A DNA stretch of 64,000 nucleotides from Pachyseris speciosa (lineage: Eukaryota; Cnidaria; Anthozoa; Scleractinia; Pachyseridae): NCBI GenBank assembly GCA_016490735.1, contig JAEMWC010001001.1, positions 128,501-192,500 of the forward strand, read 5' to 3'. Shown here piece after piece: positions 47,130 to 56,596 of the stretch (the first letter of the stretch is position 1; the number at the start of each line of letters is the position of its first letter). Made by a program: the position numbers and the translations under genes. The notes beneath the pieces are model-generated. The model had not been told where the DNA came from. It made no database searches and saw only the letters and a program-made list of their open reading frames with translations.

Positions 47130-47466
47130 GTTTCGCCGCCTTACCGAGGGTGATGAAACACTGCTAGCAATACTTGATAAATCAGCGATTTCCCGAATCC
47201 TGTTTGAAATACGACCAGAACATTCTTTTTTCTGCGCAAACTGCTCGTATGGCATCATGTTGCTCTCTTTTCAACTCCTTTTCCCCCAGTTTTTCTAACG
47301 AAAAGTCGATCTCTTTATGAAAGACTCCATTCTTGTCAAGACCGTGACACATGCGCCGTAAAGCCGGAACTCCTAAAATCTTGGAGTCTGAAAATGGATT
47401 ATTCCAGAGCTCCGTGTCTTGGCGCTGGCCAAAAGACACGTGGGCTCTGGGAACGAGATTGGGCAA
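47130..47466 (-). pseudogene. DEAD/RecQ-type helicase N-terminal remnant
   Basis: On the minus strand, LKREQHDAIRAVCAEK is followed, after a one-base frame change, by VVFQTGFGKSLIYQ. This is the Q-motif-like and Walker A arrangement of RecQ/DEAD-type helicases. The frame then ends. It starts within the right TIR of the 3.5-kb element, so it is probably the leftover first coding exon of a helicase-bearing transposon. Confidence 0.5.
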
Positions 47467-47471
47467 ATAAT

Positions 47472-48600
47472 GTCATTGTAAGTATTCACGCATGCTCCGA
47501 GCCCCAGTACCCTGCATGCGCAGCGGCTTAATTTTTCTCGAACTTTTTGCTCGCGAGATCGAACCTTGCAATCGACCGTCTAGCTCAATTTCAAGAGAGA
47601 CCTCGAAAAGGCCTTAGAGAATAATTTGAAATGTTTTGCATTGTTTTTGCGGGCAAGTTTCCAGACTATCCTGTAGTCGTGGTGGTCTATCTCTCCACTT
47701 ATGGAAATCGTGAAAGACCTGGTCATAGCTGGTGAAAGCCATTGGGCTTGAAGGTTGCTTTTGTGGAGCAAAGCAAAGCGAAAGAATAACAGATAGTACG
47801 TAGCCAATTACAATTTTAAAACTAATTTTGAATTTTACACTGCCCTCTGAAAGTAAGGCGAGCAAAAAATAAACCGCTGCGTGCTACCCGCCCGATCGCC
47901 AAACTTGTCTGGCCCGTGAAAAGAAAATTCCATCGCCCCGATGAGTTTAAGGAGCGGCCCACTGCCCGTAACACCAGAAACAAAAAGCCTATACCAAACA
48001 ACAACAATTCTAACCAGAGAAAGTGGTCGAATTACATGTAGTTCTGGGCGTGAAGTTTACAACGTTCGATCGGTCTTGATTTTCCTAGTTCCTTAAAAGT
48101 GATTTTGGTTGAGTTCAGGCTAAATTTGTCGATTTCCGGGTTTTAGGGCCCCTTGCCATCAAAACTTTCCTCGTAGGATACTCTGTCGAACGTACAAGAC
48201 ACGTAGAACGATAAAAAGAGGCCGACAGCAGATTGATCATTTAAGGTTACTGTAAACCCTCGGGGATCCCTTCATTCGGAAAATCACTCCTGTGCGCGTT
48301 GTTTTTAAAGAAACCCCAGAGTATTGTTTTTGTAATCATTAAAGCCTTTCTCATGCTTATATATTGTATTTAATAGTAATTGCATCTAATTTTGTCTCCC
48401 AGTAGTACTGTCAATTTTAGCTCTATGATAATTTCATGTATATGTTCTACCTGTGCTCTTGTTCCACCCGACTCGATTAGCTCTGCTATACTCGGGTGGA
48501 CAAATTGTCATAAATAAAGTTGTTATTGTTGTTGTTATTAGCTATTTACTATTTTGAACCAGTACAATGGAGTCAGTTAGCCACCCGGTATTCGCATTGT
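47472..48600. mobile_element. Unique sequence ending in a CR1/L2-like retrotransposon 3' tail
   Basis: Mostly no recognisable feature. The last part (about 48380-48545) contains CCACCCGA...TCGGGTGG, a hairpin, then CATAAATAAAGTTGTTATTG with a short TTG/TTA repeat tail, as at the 3' end of CR1/L2-type elements. Confidence 0.4.
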
Positions 48601-48624
48601 AATTACTTTTAGTCTCGTGTACAC

Positions 48625-48626
48625 AC

Positions 48627-48662
<36 letters not shown>

Positions 48663-48742
48663 CAGAGTTGGAAATATACATATTGCTCTAGTTTATCTAT
48701 TGAGCACTTTAATAGCTGATGAAGACTTCAATTCATTACCTT

Positions 48743-48807
<65 letters not shown>

Positions 48808-49145
48808 GCCACGAACTGGAAAATACGACTTTGCCAATATTTCGTCTTTATTAAAAGACTTCATCAGGGCAACTGATGTGAAAGCGGTTAAAACCGTTAT
48901 AAGATATACGCTAGCTGATGTGAGACGCTAATACGAGACTTAAAGCTGCTCGCGCGCTGTAAAGCGCGCGCGTTACATATAAGTGAAGCAATGAGAGCGA
49001 TGTTAAAATAAATCCCTTCGAGGATTCCTACTACAGAAAAAATCATCACTATTATTTTCTGTAGTAGGAACCCTGATGAAGACCACTTTATGTGGTCGAA
49101 ATATAGGTGTGGAACATAACATGTGGGTTATCTTCATTTGTGATA

Positions 49146-49181
<36 letters not shown>

Positions 49182-49188
49182 ATTGACC

Positions 49189-49233
<45 letters not shown>

Positions 49234-49445
49234 AATCTCAAGCATCAAAAATGTATTTATACTGTTTCCCGTTTCAAATATAACTAAACACAAGGGCAAA
49301 AAAATTTTTTTAAGGACCACCTATATTTCGACTGTGTAGAACAGTCTTCCTCAGGGTGAAGGAAAATTTCACCCTGAGGAAGACTGTTCTACACAGTCGA
49401 AATATAGGTGGTCCTTAAAAAAAAATTTTTTTCCCTTGTGTTTAG

Positions 49446-49513
<68 letters not shown>

Positions 49514-49575
49514 GGTCAATCAATGTTTGAAGAATGGTTTTCGTGGAGCGCTCAACTTTTCAGGAGCTGTAAATA
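48625..49575. repeat. Penelope-associated repeats: (TA)n tracts and hammerhead-like modules
   Basis: (TA)n tracts at about 48631-48660, 48749-48803, 49149-49180, 49193-49230 and 49446-49510. Between them are CTGA(T/G)GAAGAC...GTCGAAATAT modules: minus strand ~48834-48870, plus ~49072-49107, and a facing pair at ~49320-49358 (minus) and ~49363-49412 (plus). Each has a CUGANGA box, a stem, and GAAA, resembling diverged hammerhead cores. Confidence 0.55.
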
Positions 49576-49617
49576 TTCTTGTGTAAAGATTTCCAGACTT
49601 CAGAAGTGATTCATAAT

Positions 49618-49681
49618 CGCTTTATTGCAACAGCTCTGTTTCGTATAGCCAAATACCGACTACACTCATCAGGCAATAGCG
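49618..49681 (-). ncRNA. Hammerhead ribozyme (left Penelope arm)
   Basis: Reverse-complement copy of the ribozyme at 51317-51380 with the same core and stems. Confidence 0.7.
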
Positions 49682-49770
49682 ACGAATGACCGTTAAATTT
49701 GAATGCTGGCAATATAAACAAATAGTTGCGTGAGCGCGCGCCTTGCGCGTGCTGTAAATTAACAGTTACG

Positions 49771-50491
49771 CTATGTTATTCGAAAGTTTCTGAGTACGTA
49801 TTTGTTCCTGTGAGGGCAAGAACTTGCTAATTCGTTTCGTTTGTTTAGGGTGCACAATCCCTTTCTGCAGATAATAATGAACTTTTCGTAAAGACACAAG
49901 CTACATTTCTTCGTGATATTATCATAAGGTTTACATGTTCTTAGTACTTTCCACTTTATGTGAAAGGGTTTGTTGCCGTCTTTCAGGGTCCATATGTGTT
50001 TGGATAATTCAGTTTCGTTCCTTCGCTTGATGTGTCGGAATGATGTCATGTGGTTCCTGTACCGTTCCTTGAAGTTTGATGCTAATCCTACGTAGGATTC
50101 GGTTGTAGATTCTGTTGCCACTGTTGCTTGGTAGACAACGTTGGCCTGGAGGCATTTTCCTTCAAGGGGGCATTCGGGTTTCTTTCTGCAGTTGCATTCC
50201 TTTTGTTGTTGATGTTGAGGCACCGTTGGTGTTTTTGGGATGGTCTTTTTGTTGTGTGACGCGATCATGGATTTTATGTTCGGCATGCACGAGTAGCTGA
50301 GTTTAAGTGTGTGCCTGTTGAAAATCTTATGTAATATGTGGTTCTTTGGGAAGCATATATCCACGATGTTCAAAAACTTTTTACCGATGTTGGTTCTGAC
50401 GTTACAATCCCATGGGGGTTGTACCAGGTGATGTTCCTTTTTCGATTCCTCCTTCGTCTATTTGCTTGGTTTGTTGGCGGGTTGTATGTAA
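49771..50491 (-). CDS. Penelope-like RT end plus GIY-YIG endonuclease, partial (left arm)
   Basis: Open from the arm centre. It contains a Penelope RT C-terminal region (NITWYNPPWDCNVRTNIG, KLSYSCMPNIKSM), a CNCRKKPECPLEGKC cysteine cluster, and the GIY-YIG domain (VVYQATV ... SYVGLASNFKERYRNH), ending LSKHIWTL...W and C.LCLYEK. The nuclease would nick the target for retrotransposition. The 5' RT core is missing, so it is not autonomous. Confidence 0.85.
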
Positions 50492-50503
50492 GTCACAGCC
50501 ACA

Positions 50504-51227
50504 GACTTACATACAACCCGCCAACAAACCAAGCAAATAGACGAAGGAGGAATCGAAAAAGGAACATCACCTGGTACAACCCCCCATGGGATTGTAACGT
50601 CAGAACCAACATCGGTAAAAAGTTTTTGAACATCGTGGATATATGCTTCCCAAAGAACCACATATTACATAAGATTTTCAACAGGCACACACTTAAACTC
50701 AGCTACTCGTGCATGCCGAACATAAAATCCATGATCGCGTCACACAACAAAAAGACCATCCCAAAAACACCAACGGTGCCTCAACATCAACAACAAAAGG
50801 AATGCAACTGCAGAAAGAAACCCGAATGCCCCTTGAAGGAAAATGCCTCCAGGCCAACGTTGTCTACCAAGCAACAGTGGCAACAGAATCTACAACCGAA
50901 TCCTACGTAGGATTAGCATCAAACTTCAAGGAACGGTACAGGAACCACATGACATCATTCCGACACATCAAGCGAAGGAACGAAACTGAATTATCCAAAC
51001 ACATATGGACCCTGAAAGACGGCAACAAACCCTTTCACATAAAGTGGAAAGTACTAAGAACATGTAAACCTTATGATAATATCACGAAGAAATGTAGCTT
51101 GTGTCTTTACGAAAAGTTCATTATTATCTGCAGAAAGGGATTGTGCACCCTAAACAAACGAAACGAATTAGCAAGTTCTTGCCCTCACAGGAACAAATAC
51201 GTACTCAGAAACTTTCGAATAACATAG
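50504..51227 (+). pseudogene. Penelope-like RT end plus GIY-YIG endonuclease, frameshifted (right arm)
   Basis: Inverted copy of the left-arm gene. A missing C in the run near 50831 shifts the frame within the cysteine cluster; the GIY-YIG part is open to the stop at 51227. Confidence 0.85.
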
Positions 51228-51316
51228 CGTAACTGTTAATTTACAGCACGCGCAAGGCGCGCGCTCACGCAACTATTTGTTTATATTGCCAGCATTCAAA
51301 TTTAACGGTCATTCGT

Positions 51317-51380
51317 CGCTATTGCCTGATGAGTGTAGTCGGTATTTGGCTATACGAAACAGAGCTGTTGCAATAAAGCG
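51317..51380 (+). ncRNA. Hammerhead ribozyme (right Penelope arm)
   Basis: Core CTGATGA (51326-51332); stem II GTGTAG/CTATAC (51333-51338 with 51350-51355); GAAA (51356-51359); short stem III ACAG/CTGT around AG; H17 = T; predicted cleavage after 51369; stem I CGCTATTGC pairing with GCAATAAAGCG (bulged). All core bases are in place. Hammerheads are known in Penelope-like elements. Confidence 0.75.
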
Positions 51381-51419
51381 ATTATGAATCACTTCTGAAG
51401 TCTGGAAATCTTTACACAA

Positions 51420-51457
<38 letters not shown>

Positions 51458-51479
51458 AACACAAATGAAGACAGGACAC

Positions 51480-51545
51480 AATTTTCAGGATCACCTATAT
51501 TTCGACCGACTTGTCGGTCTTCTTCAGGGCGAATGAAGGAAAAAA
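51480..51545 (-). ncRNA. Hammerhead-like module near (TA)n tracts
   Basis: On the minus strand: CTGAAGAAGACCGACAAG, then GTCGGTC and GAAATATAGG. Stem present, but the core reads CTGAAGA instead of CTGATGA, so activity is doubtful. Flanked by (TA)n at 51423-51455 and 51546-51560. Confidence 0.4.
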
Positions 51546-51560
51546 TATATATATATATAC

Positions 51561-51771
51561 ATTGATCACGTGCTTCTAAATCATTCCGATAACGTAATCA
51601 CAGATCTTATATTACATCAATTCACACGAACACTAAATCCCTCCCTTGATTGGAGGTAAAAATCAACTATAAGCAGTAATGCTATTTTCTGGAAAATAGG
51701 CGAAACCAACAAAACTCATTTGCGTACTAAGACTTGCAAACGTTCAGTACAAGTTCAGTGAAAAACTGTAG
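51561..51771. other. No feature recognised
   Basis: Short unique AT-rich stretch between the Penelope repeats and a Ty3/gypsy fragment. Confidence 0.4.
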
Positions 51772-51960
51772 TCATAGCTGATATTCCTTTAAATGTGTCG
51801 GTGCACGTCTGACACGAACAGATCTCCTCACATCCTGTTCCACTGCCCGTGGAGGGTTCACTGCCTGTGGCAAATCAACATCCACCACGTAATCATCTTC
51901 CTCCCGTACAACAGTGTTCTCGTGCAACTTGTGGACATGCGACACATTGCGCATGAACAC
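51772..51960 (-). pseudogene. Ty3/gypsy-like polyprotein C-terminal fragment
   Basis: A short frame ends RRSVRVRRAPTHLKEYQL, the pattern typical of the end of gypsy-type integrase regions. Probably from the same insertion as 53531-54010, with the middle lost. Confidence 0.4.
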
Positions 51961-51984
51961 ACATCCATTGCCTCGTTGCAGACA

Positions 51985-52250
51985 ATCTCGTCCCCAGAGC
52001 CTACGTTACCCTTGTCCAGCGGAACGGGCAACGGACGCTCTGGAAGAATCCAAAACCGGAACCAGAACCACCTGTTTCCGGTTTGATTGCGCCTGCGTGA
52101 GGTTTCAGGACAAAATGGCGGCTCTTGATCATGTCAACACGTTCAGCAGGACCAATTACCAATTTAGGGCAGTCAGCAGGGGCGACTCCACGGTAATCGA
52201 CCAACAATCAGAAAACAGTCACATACATGCGGTAGAAGCCAACTTGTGAG
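51985..52250 (+). mobile_element. Solo end related to the 3.5-kb TIR element
   Basis: AATCTCGTCCCCAGAGCCTACG resembles the TIR at 43936. It is followed by an ATGGCGGCT start (52111) and a CACGGTAATC donor-like site, the same end-then-first-exon layout as in the TIR element. No second end is seen. Confidence 0.35.
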
Positions 52251-53530
52251 CTTTTTCCTTTGTATAACACGACGCTTTCTAAGGATACATACATCAATTC
52301 TTTTAGAGGAAGCTCAGTTACAACTTGCAAGTTTAATTAAGCTTTACATTACCCGCTTAGAGGATACTTATAATATATGTTCTGATTCTCAAGAATCATC
52401 GTTTCAGTGTTGGGCTAGAAAAAGGCCGATGAAAGCTTAACTTCAACAATAGTCCCACCTCAAGTTTTGTTAGCCCACCCAGAAGTTCTTATTGTAGCTG
52501 CTATCTAGAGAACAAGATTTTTAATGATGTAATGAAGTAGACTACTGACTCGGCAAATTCAATTGAAGATTATCTGATATAATTATATTTTTTAGTATTA
52601 TTTTTACTTTTACAATGAGACAGTGTTTCAGTACCTTTTCTCATCATTGTGTAATTTTTAAGTGCAAATAGAGTTTCATTATTATTGATGGATTTTTTGG
52701 TTGTATCCTATATGGTATAATTGAGCTTTACTATTCAAAACTTGCCATCCCCTTCCCCACCTTGTCTGTTGGATGGTTTCATAAAAGATACGTTTATCTT
52801 TCAAGTATACATATTACATGAAATATATTTTCACCCATAAAGAGTTACCTAAAAATAAATATGACCTCTAAGGCATTTAACATGGCCCCCTTACTTGTCC
52901 TTGACCTGGGGGAGGGGGGATTGCCTATTTATTATGCCACAACACAGTTTTTGTAACACATCTATTTATGAACAAATGAAAATCCTGAAAATAGAATATA
53001 TAGCTGACCCTCACACCTGGCTATTAGAATTCTGGAAAATCCTGTACATTTATGTGTTAAAATGTATTAATTTTTGGCAATATTCTTCCCTAGTTCTGGC
53101 CATGTATGGAAAACACTTTCTACATGCAAGTGTCTTTTCCAGTATCCCAAGCTTAGCCTGCACAGCTACAGTAACTTCGTTGAAGAAGGAATGCATAGCC
53201 TAGTCCTAAGGACTTTTAGATCCCTTTTCAGATAAAACAAATCCTGATTTGTTTTTTTGGCTGCACATCCAAGGCTAAATCAAGGAGACACCAAATTAGA
53301 GGCAATCTTGGGTCCATCAAAATACAGATTGACACTGATATATGGTAACCTTGCAATAAACGCAGAGTGCGAGCAGTATGAGCCAATAGGAACTGCTCCT
53401 ATTGCCAAATATAGAATGTTTTATTCAGTTTGATGCCCAGTACCCAGATCATGAATGAGAAAAGAGTGTTGTACTCGTACCCTGAGTCAGATGTTTTTGG
53501 CTGCACCATTATCACAACTTGACCTTACAC
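52251..53530. other. No gene recognised
   Basis: AT-rich with a few short ORFs; no motif or repeat recognised. Confidence 0.4.
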
Positions 53531-54010
53531 TTACAGTTCCGTGTCTGCCGCTTGATCATAATGTGCAACAACACAGTCACTGGTTAAAATGACTCGAAGG
53601 CGGTGGAATGCATCTTGTTGTGCTTTACCCCAAACCCACTCTGTGTCACTCCTTGAGAGCTGACGTAATGGGTCTGCAAGTGTTGCAAAATTCGGGATAA
53701 AACGTGCACAGTAGTTCACCAAGCCAAGAAAACTTCTCACTTCTGCTGCATTCTGTGGTGTTCGCGCATTCTCACCGCATCAACTTTCTTGTCATCTGGT
53801 GCGATGCCATTAGCAGAAATCTTGAATCCGAAAAATACTTATTCTGGAACACTGAAAATACACTTCTCTCGGTTCAGTGTAAGGTCATTATCCTCAAGGC
53901 GTGCAAGTGCAAATTCTTGTCATGACTGTCCTGCTCAGAGCCAAACACAATAATATCAGAAATGTTCCTTACTCCGGGGATTCCTTGCAGAGTTTGCTTG
54001 AGTTGAGTGG
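53531..54010 (-). pseudogene. Ty3/gypsy-like reverse transcriptase fragment
   Basis: On the minus strand, from right to left: TLQGIPGVRNISDIIVFG (around the RT active-site end), a broken middle, and RSFLGLVNYCARFIPNFATL ... PLRQL, ending AHYDQAADTEL at the RNase H junction. Frames are broken near 53750-53930. Dead copy. Confidence 0.65.
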
Positions 54011-54529
54011 TCCACTTGTTTAGCCGCTGTTGTCTTACCAAACGTTTTCACCTGCCACCAAACTATTTTCTTCCGCCTTACGAACTCTGTCAGCATATTC
54101 TTTCATCTTGGCCTTTTTGTCTCTGTTTCGATCTCTCGCTTCCTCGTCCAGCTTAGCGACCTCCTTCAACTCTGGCAATTTTGTGCGTAATTTTCTTCGG
54201 AGTAATTACTCTTCTGGGGACACAACTGTGCTTGGATGAATGGTATTCCTATATGCCACTAAATACGTCGGCACGGCCTTCTTCCAATCTTCTCTCTCAA
54301 CTTATGCAATCTGCATTCATTTGAGGAGCGACCAGTTTAGGCGCTCAATCTCAACATTCGCCTACGGCCACAAAGGAGTTATCTTTCTGTGTTTAATGCC
54401 ATTGTCTCTTAAGAGTGGTTATCTGTAAAAACCACCTTTAGCCATGCAAGATGGAAAAATAGAAATCCCTCAAACTTTGTTACAATAAAGTGGAATAAAG
54501 AATTAACTCTGAAGTGTAAATTAAAGTGC
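54011..54529. other. No gene recognised
   Basis: Possibly the upstream continuation of the gypsy fragment; no motif is clear enough to call. Confidence 0.3.
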
Positions 54530-54690
54530 TACTTAAACCCATGAATAACCCACTGGGCGTTAGCCCTAGTAAAGGGAAACAGGGAACCACACGAGGCAAA
54601 GAAAAAATCTTTTGACCTCGGTGGGAATCGAACCCACGACCTCCGGATTAGATCTACCGTTACTCTGCCGACTGAGCTACAAGGTCGCAC
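54530..54690 (-). mobile_element. tRNA-derived SINE
   Basis: On the minus strand: GACCTTGTAGCTCAGTCGG (box A) and GGGTTCGATTCCCACC (box B), with a 7-bp acceptor-like pairing but no proper anticodon stem, followed by a non-tRNA body with TTTGCCTCGTGTGG and ACTAGGGCTAACGCCC. Confidence 0.75.
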
Positions 54691-55105
54691 AGAGAAAGTC
54701 GGGGACGATTTTAGATGGTGAATCGCGGCAAAGAGAAAGTAAGGGTACATATGAATGTTGTGCCGCGTAGCACTAGGAACACAAATAGTGGAATAGAGAA
54801 TTAACATTCATATTGTTACAATAAAGGCCTTACGAAACTATTTCGGAAAACACAAGTTTCAGCTCTTTTCGATTTATTTATTTCTGCTGAGGCAATATTT
54901 TAATTTTTATCTATGAGGGCGCCTTCAGACAAGCCAAAAATGCTATACTTATTTTGGTGTCGTGTACATTGATTAAAAGAAACTGGTCTGTCAATTCATA
55001 TTTTTTTGATTGAAGAAACCTTCCCTCATACTCTGTTGTCGCCAGAATACAAATATATTGAAACGGCAATTTTTGCTAATTTTTCAAAATATTGTTACAA
55101 ATACG
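54691..55105. other. No gene recognised
   Basis: AT-rich DNA between the SINE and the left inverted duplication. Confidence 0.4.
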
Positions 55106-55786
55106 TATTTTCAAAAGTGTCGAAATTAGCCAACTTTGCGGGCAAAAATCACTACTTGGTACATGGCTTTCGAACTTAATGTACCGTTCTTATAAAACAG
55201 TAATGTTTCCTCTATTAGTATATGTAATAAGATTTAGGGACAATTCAAATGGTAAAGTTACACAAACGAAAACAATTACGCGACTTGAGCGAAATCCAGG
55301 ACTCGAGCCGTTAACAACCGTTTCCCTGCCGCCAAGGAAAATCAGTCTACATTAGATTCAATCGGTACTTTCGCCTCAAAATGACTCATTTCTCGTCAAT
55401 TAGTACTTTTTGTATGTTCTAAGTATTGGAAGGCCTAAATGGCATCAATAAAGGTGCAACATTTAAATTCTTGAAAACCGTTCGTGCACGCAACATTGAG
55501 CTTTCATTAAAATAACAAAGTTTCGTCGATATAGCCAACACAAGTCCTGCAAAAAAAGTTATTTCTTAAAGTTAAGCATCGATCAGCGAAGAGAAATCGT
55601 TACATTTAAATATATTTTACCTGAAATGCTTCGGCATGTCGACTGAGGCGAAAAGACGGTCGACCAAACCTCCACCGTCCTGAACGTGACACGGTTGAAG
55701 ATGACGTTACATTAGATTCCACGAACACGTGCAAATCAACCTTTCTTTGTGCGCTATCTTCGGTTTTGAATTGTGGCCCTAAGACC
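55106..55786 (-). repeat. Inverted segmental duplication, left copy (681 bp)
   Basis: Reverse complement of 62518-63650 with the MITE at 62702-63152 removed. It includes a coding-like stretch (55610-55786 minus) followed by a CAGGTAAAA donor-like site. The two copies flank the 1119-codon RT ORF and its microsatellites. Confidence 0.9.
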
Positions 55787-55839
55787 TCTGCTTTTGTTCG
55801 AAATTTAGGGGGAAATAACAAAAAATATCTAGTTGTCAT
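55610..55839 (-). other. Possible first exon with splice donor, duplicated at 62520
   Basis: An open stretch on the minus strand (ATG at 55839) reads through KTEDSAQRKVDLHVFVES and SRHAEAFQ and ends at CAG|GTAAAA. The same stretch in inverted orientation lies at 62520-62685. The peptide is unrecognised. It may be a captured exon of a host gene. Confidence 0.3.
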
Positions 55840-56525
55840 TTAAAAAGCCGTATGCAGAAACGGTTTCTATCTGTTTGCACTTCCGGTTTCTATGTGTTTG
55901 GATCAACCGGAAGTCATAGCGTTCTAGTTACAGCGAACAACCAACAATGGTATTGAATTCCCTGGGGGACAACTTATCGCACTTTTAACGCGTAAATGCC
56001 ATCCACAGCCGTGTCCGATGAGAAAAGTACAATTAGAAGACAGTTGTCGCGATGACGAGGGCAGATGGTTGAATTCAAGGTGTCTTCACTCACTTCAAAT
56101 ACGCCTTTAGGAAAAGAAGGTTTATTAAGAGTCGCAAACAATGGGCAAAAAATATTTTATCAAGACATATTTTCTTGATTGCTAAGTGAGAGGTAGAAAA
56201 TAAAGCTTAGTCCCTTTGTTCGGGTTAGCATTTATTGTCAATTTTATCCTTATAAATGATACTAAAAGCACCAAAATAAAGTCCTCACAGGAACAGAAAC
56301 CTGTCGTGTCACATTGCGCAGCCGTTTGGTACTCCCACTTTTCAGGCCTGGTTAGGGGTTTTTGGAATACGGTATCTGCAGTCGTTTTTATTTAGGTATA
56401 TGGTATTTCAGTTTTGTCACATTTCGGAAAATAAAATACCTCGTTTTTCCAGAATTTTAGGTATTCGGTATAAAGACATGAATTAAATGAATTTTTTGCA
56501 GGTATTTAGTAGCAGGCGTTTTATA
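55840..56525. other. Upstream region of the RT ORF, no gene recognised
   Basis: No ORF of note. It ends in (AAT)n directly before the RT start codon. Confidence 0.4.
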
Positions 56526-56527
56526 AT

Positions 56528-56595
<68 letters not shown>
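56528..56595. repeat. (AAT)n microsatellite, probable insertion target of the RT element
   Basis: About 22 AAT units run directly into the ATG of the RT ORF. Confidence 0.9.

Positions 56596-56596
<1 letters not shown>

Larger units (their letters stand above)
43936..47460. mobile_element. TIR element (~3.5 kb) with degraded content
   Basis: Ends are ~70-bp inverted repeats starting AATCTCGTTCCCAGAGCC and running to ATTATTCCA/TGGAATAAT (43936-44005; 47391-47460). A direct repeat GGCAAATAAT lies on both sides (43926-43935; 47462-47471). Inside are a possible first exon (ATGGCGGAGCAG at 44077, followed by a GTACGT donor), a helicase remnant on the minus strand, a SINE and a (CA)n tract. Likely a decayed DNA transposon; superfamily not determined. 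Confidence 0.6.
49576..51424. mobile_element. Head-to-head palindromic pair of truncated Penelope-like elements
   Basis: Left arm 49576-50494 (minus) and right arm 50504-51424 (plus) are nearly identical inverted copies around a 9-bp centre. Each contains the end of the RT domain, a GIY-YIG endonuclease and a hammerhead ribozyme. Both are cut at the same 5' point. One difference is a C-run of 5 in the left arm versus 4 in the right (about 50831). Confidence 0.88.

Noticed and set aside
54619..54690. tRNA-like sequence on the minus strand
   Set aside because: Box A and box B and an acceptor-like stem are present, but the anticodon arm does not pair properly and a non-tRNA body follows; called a SINE.
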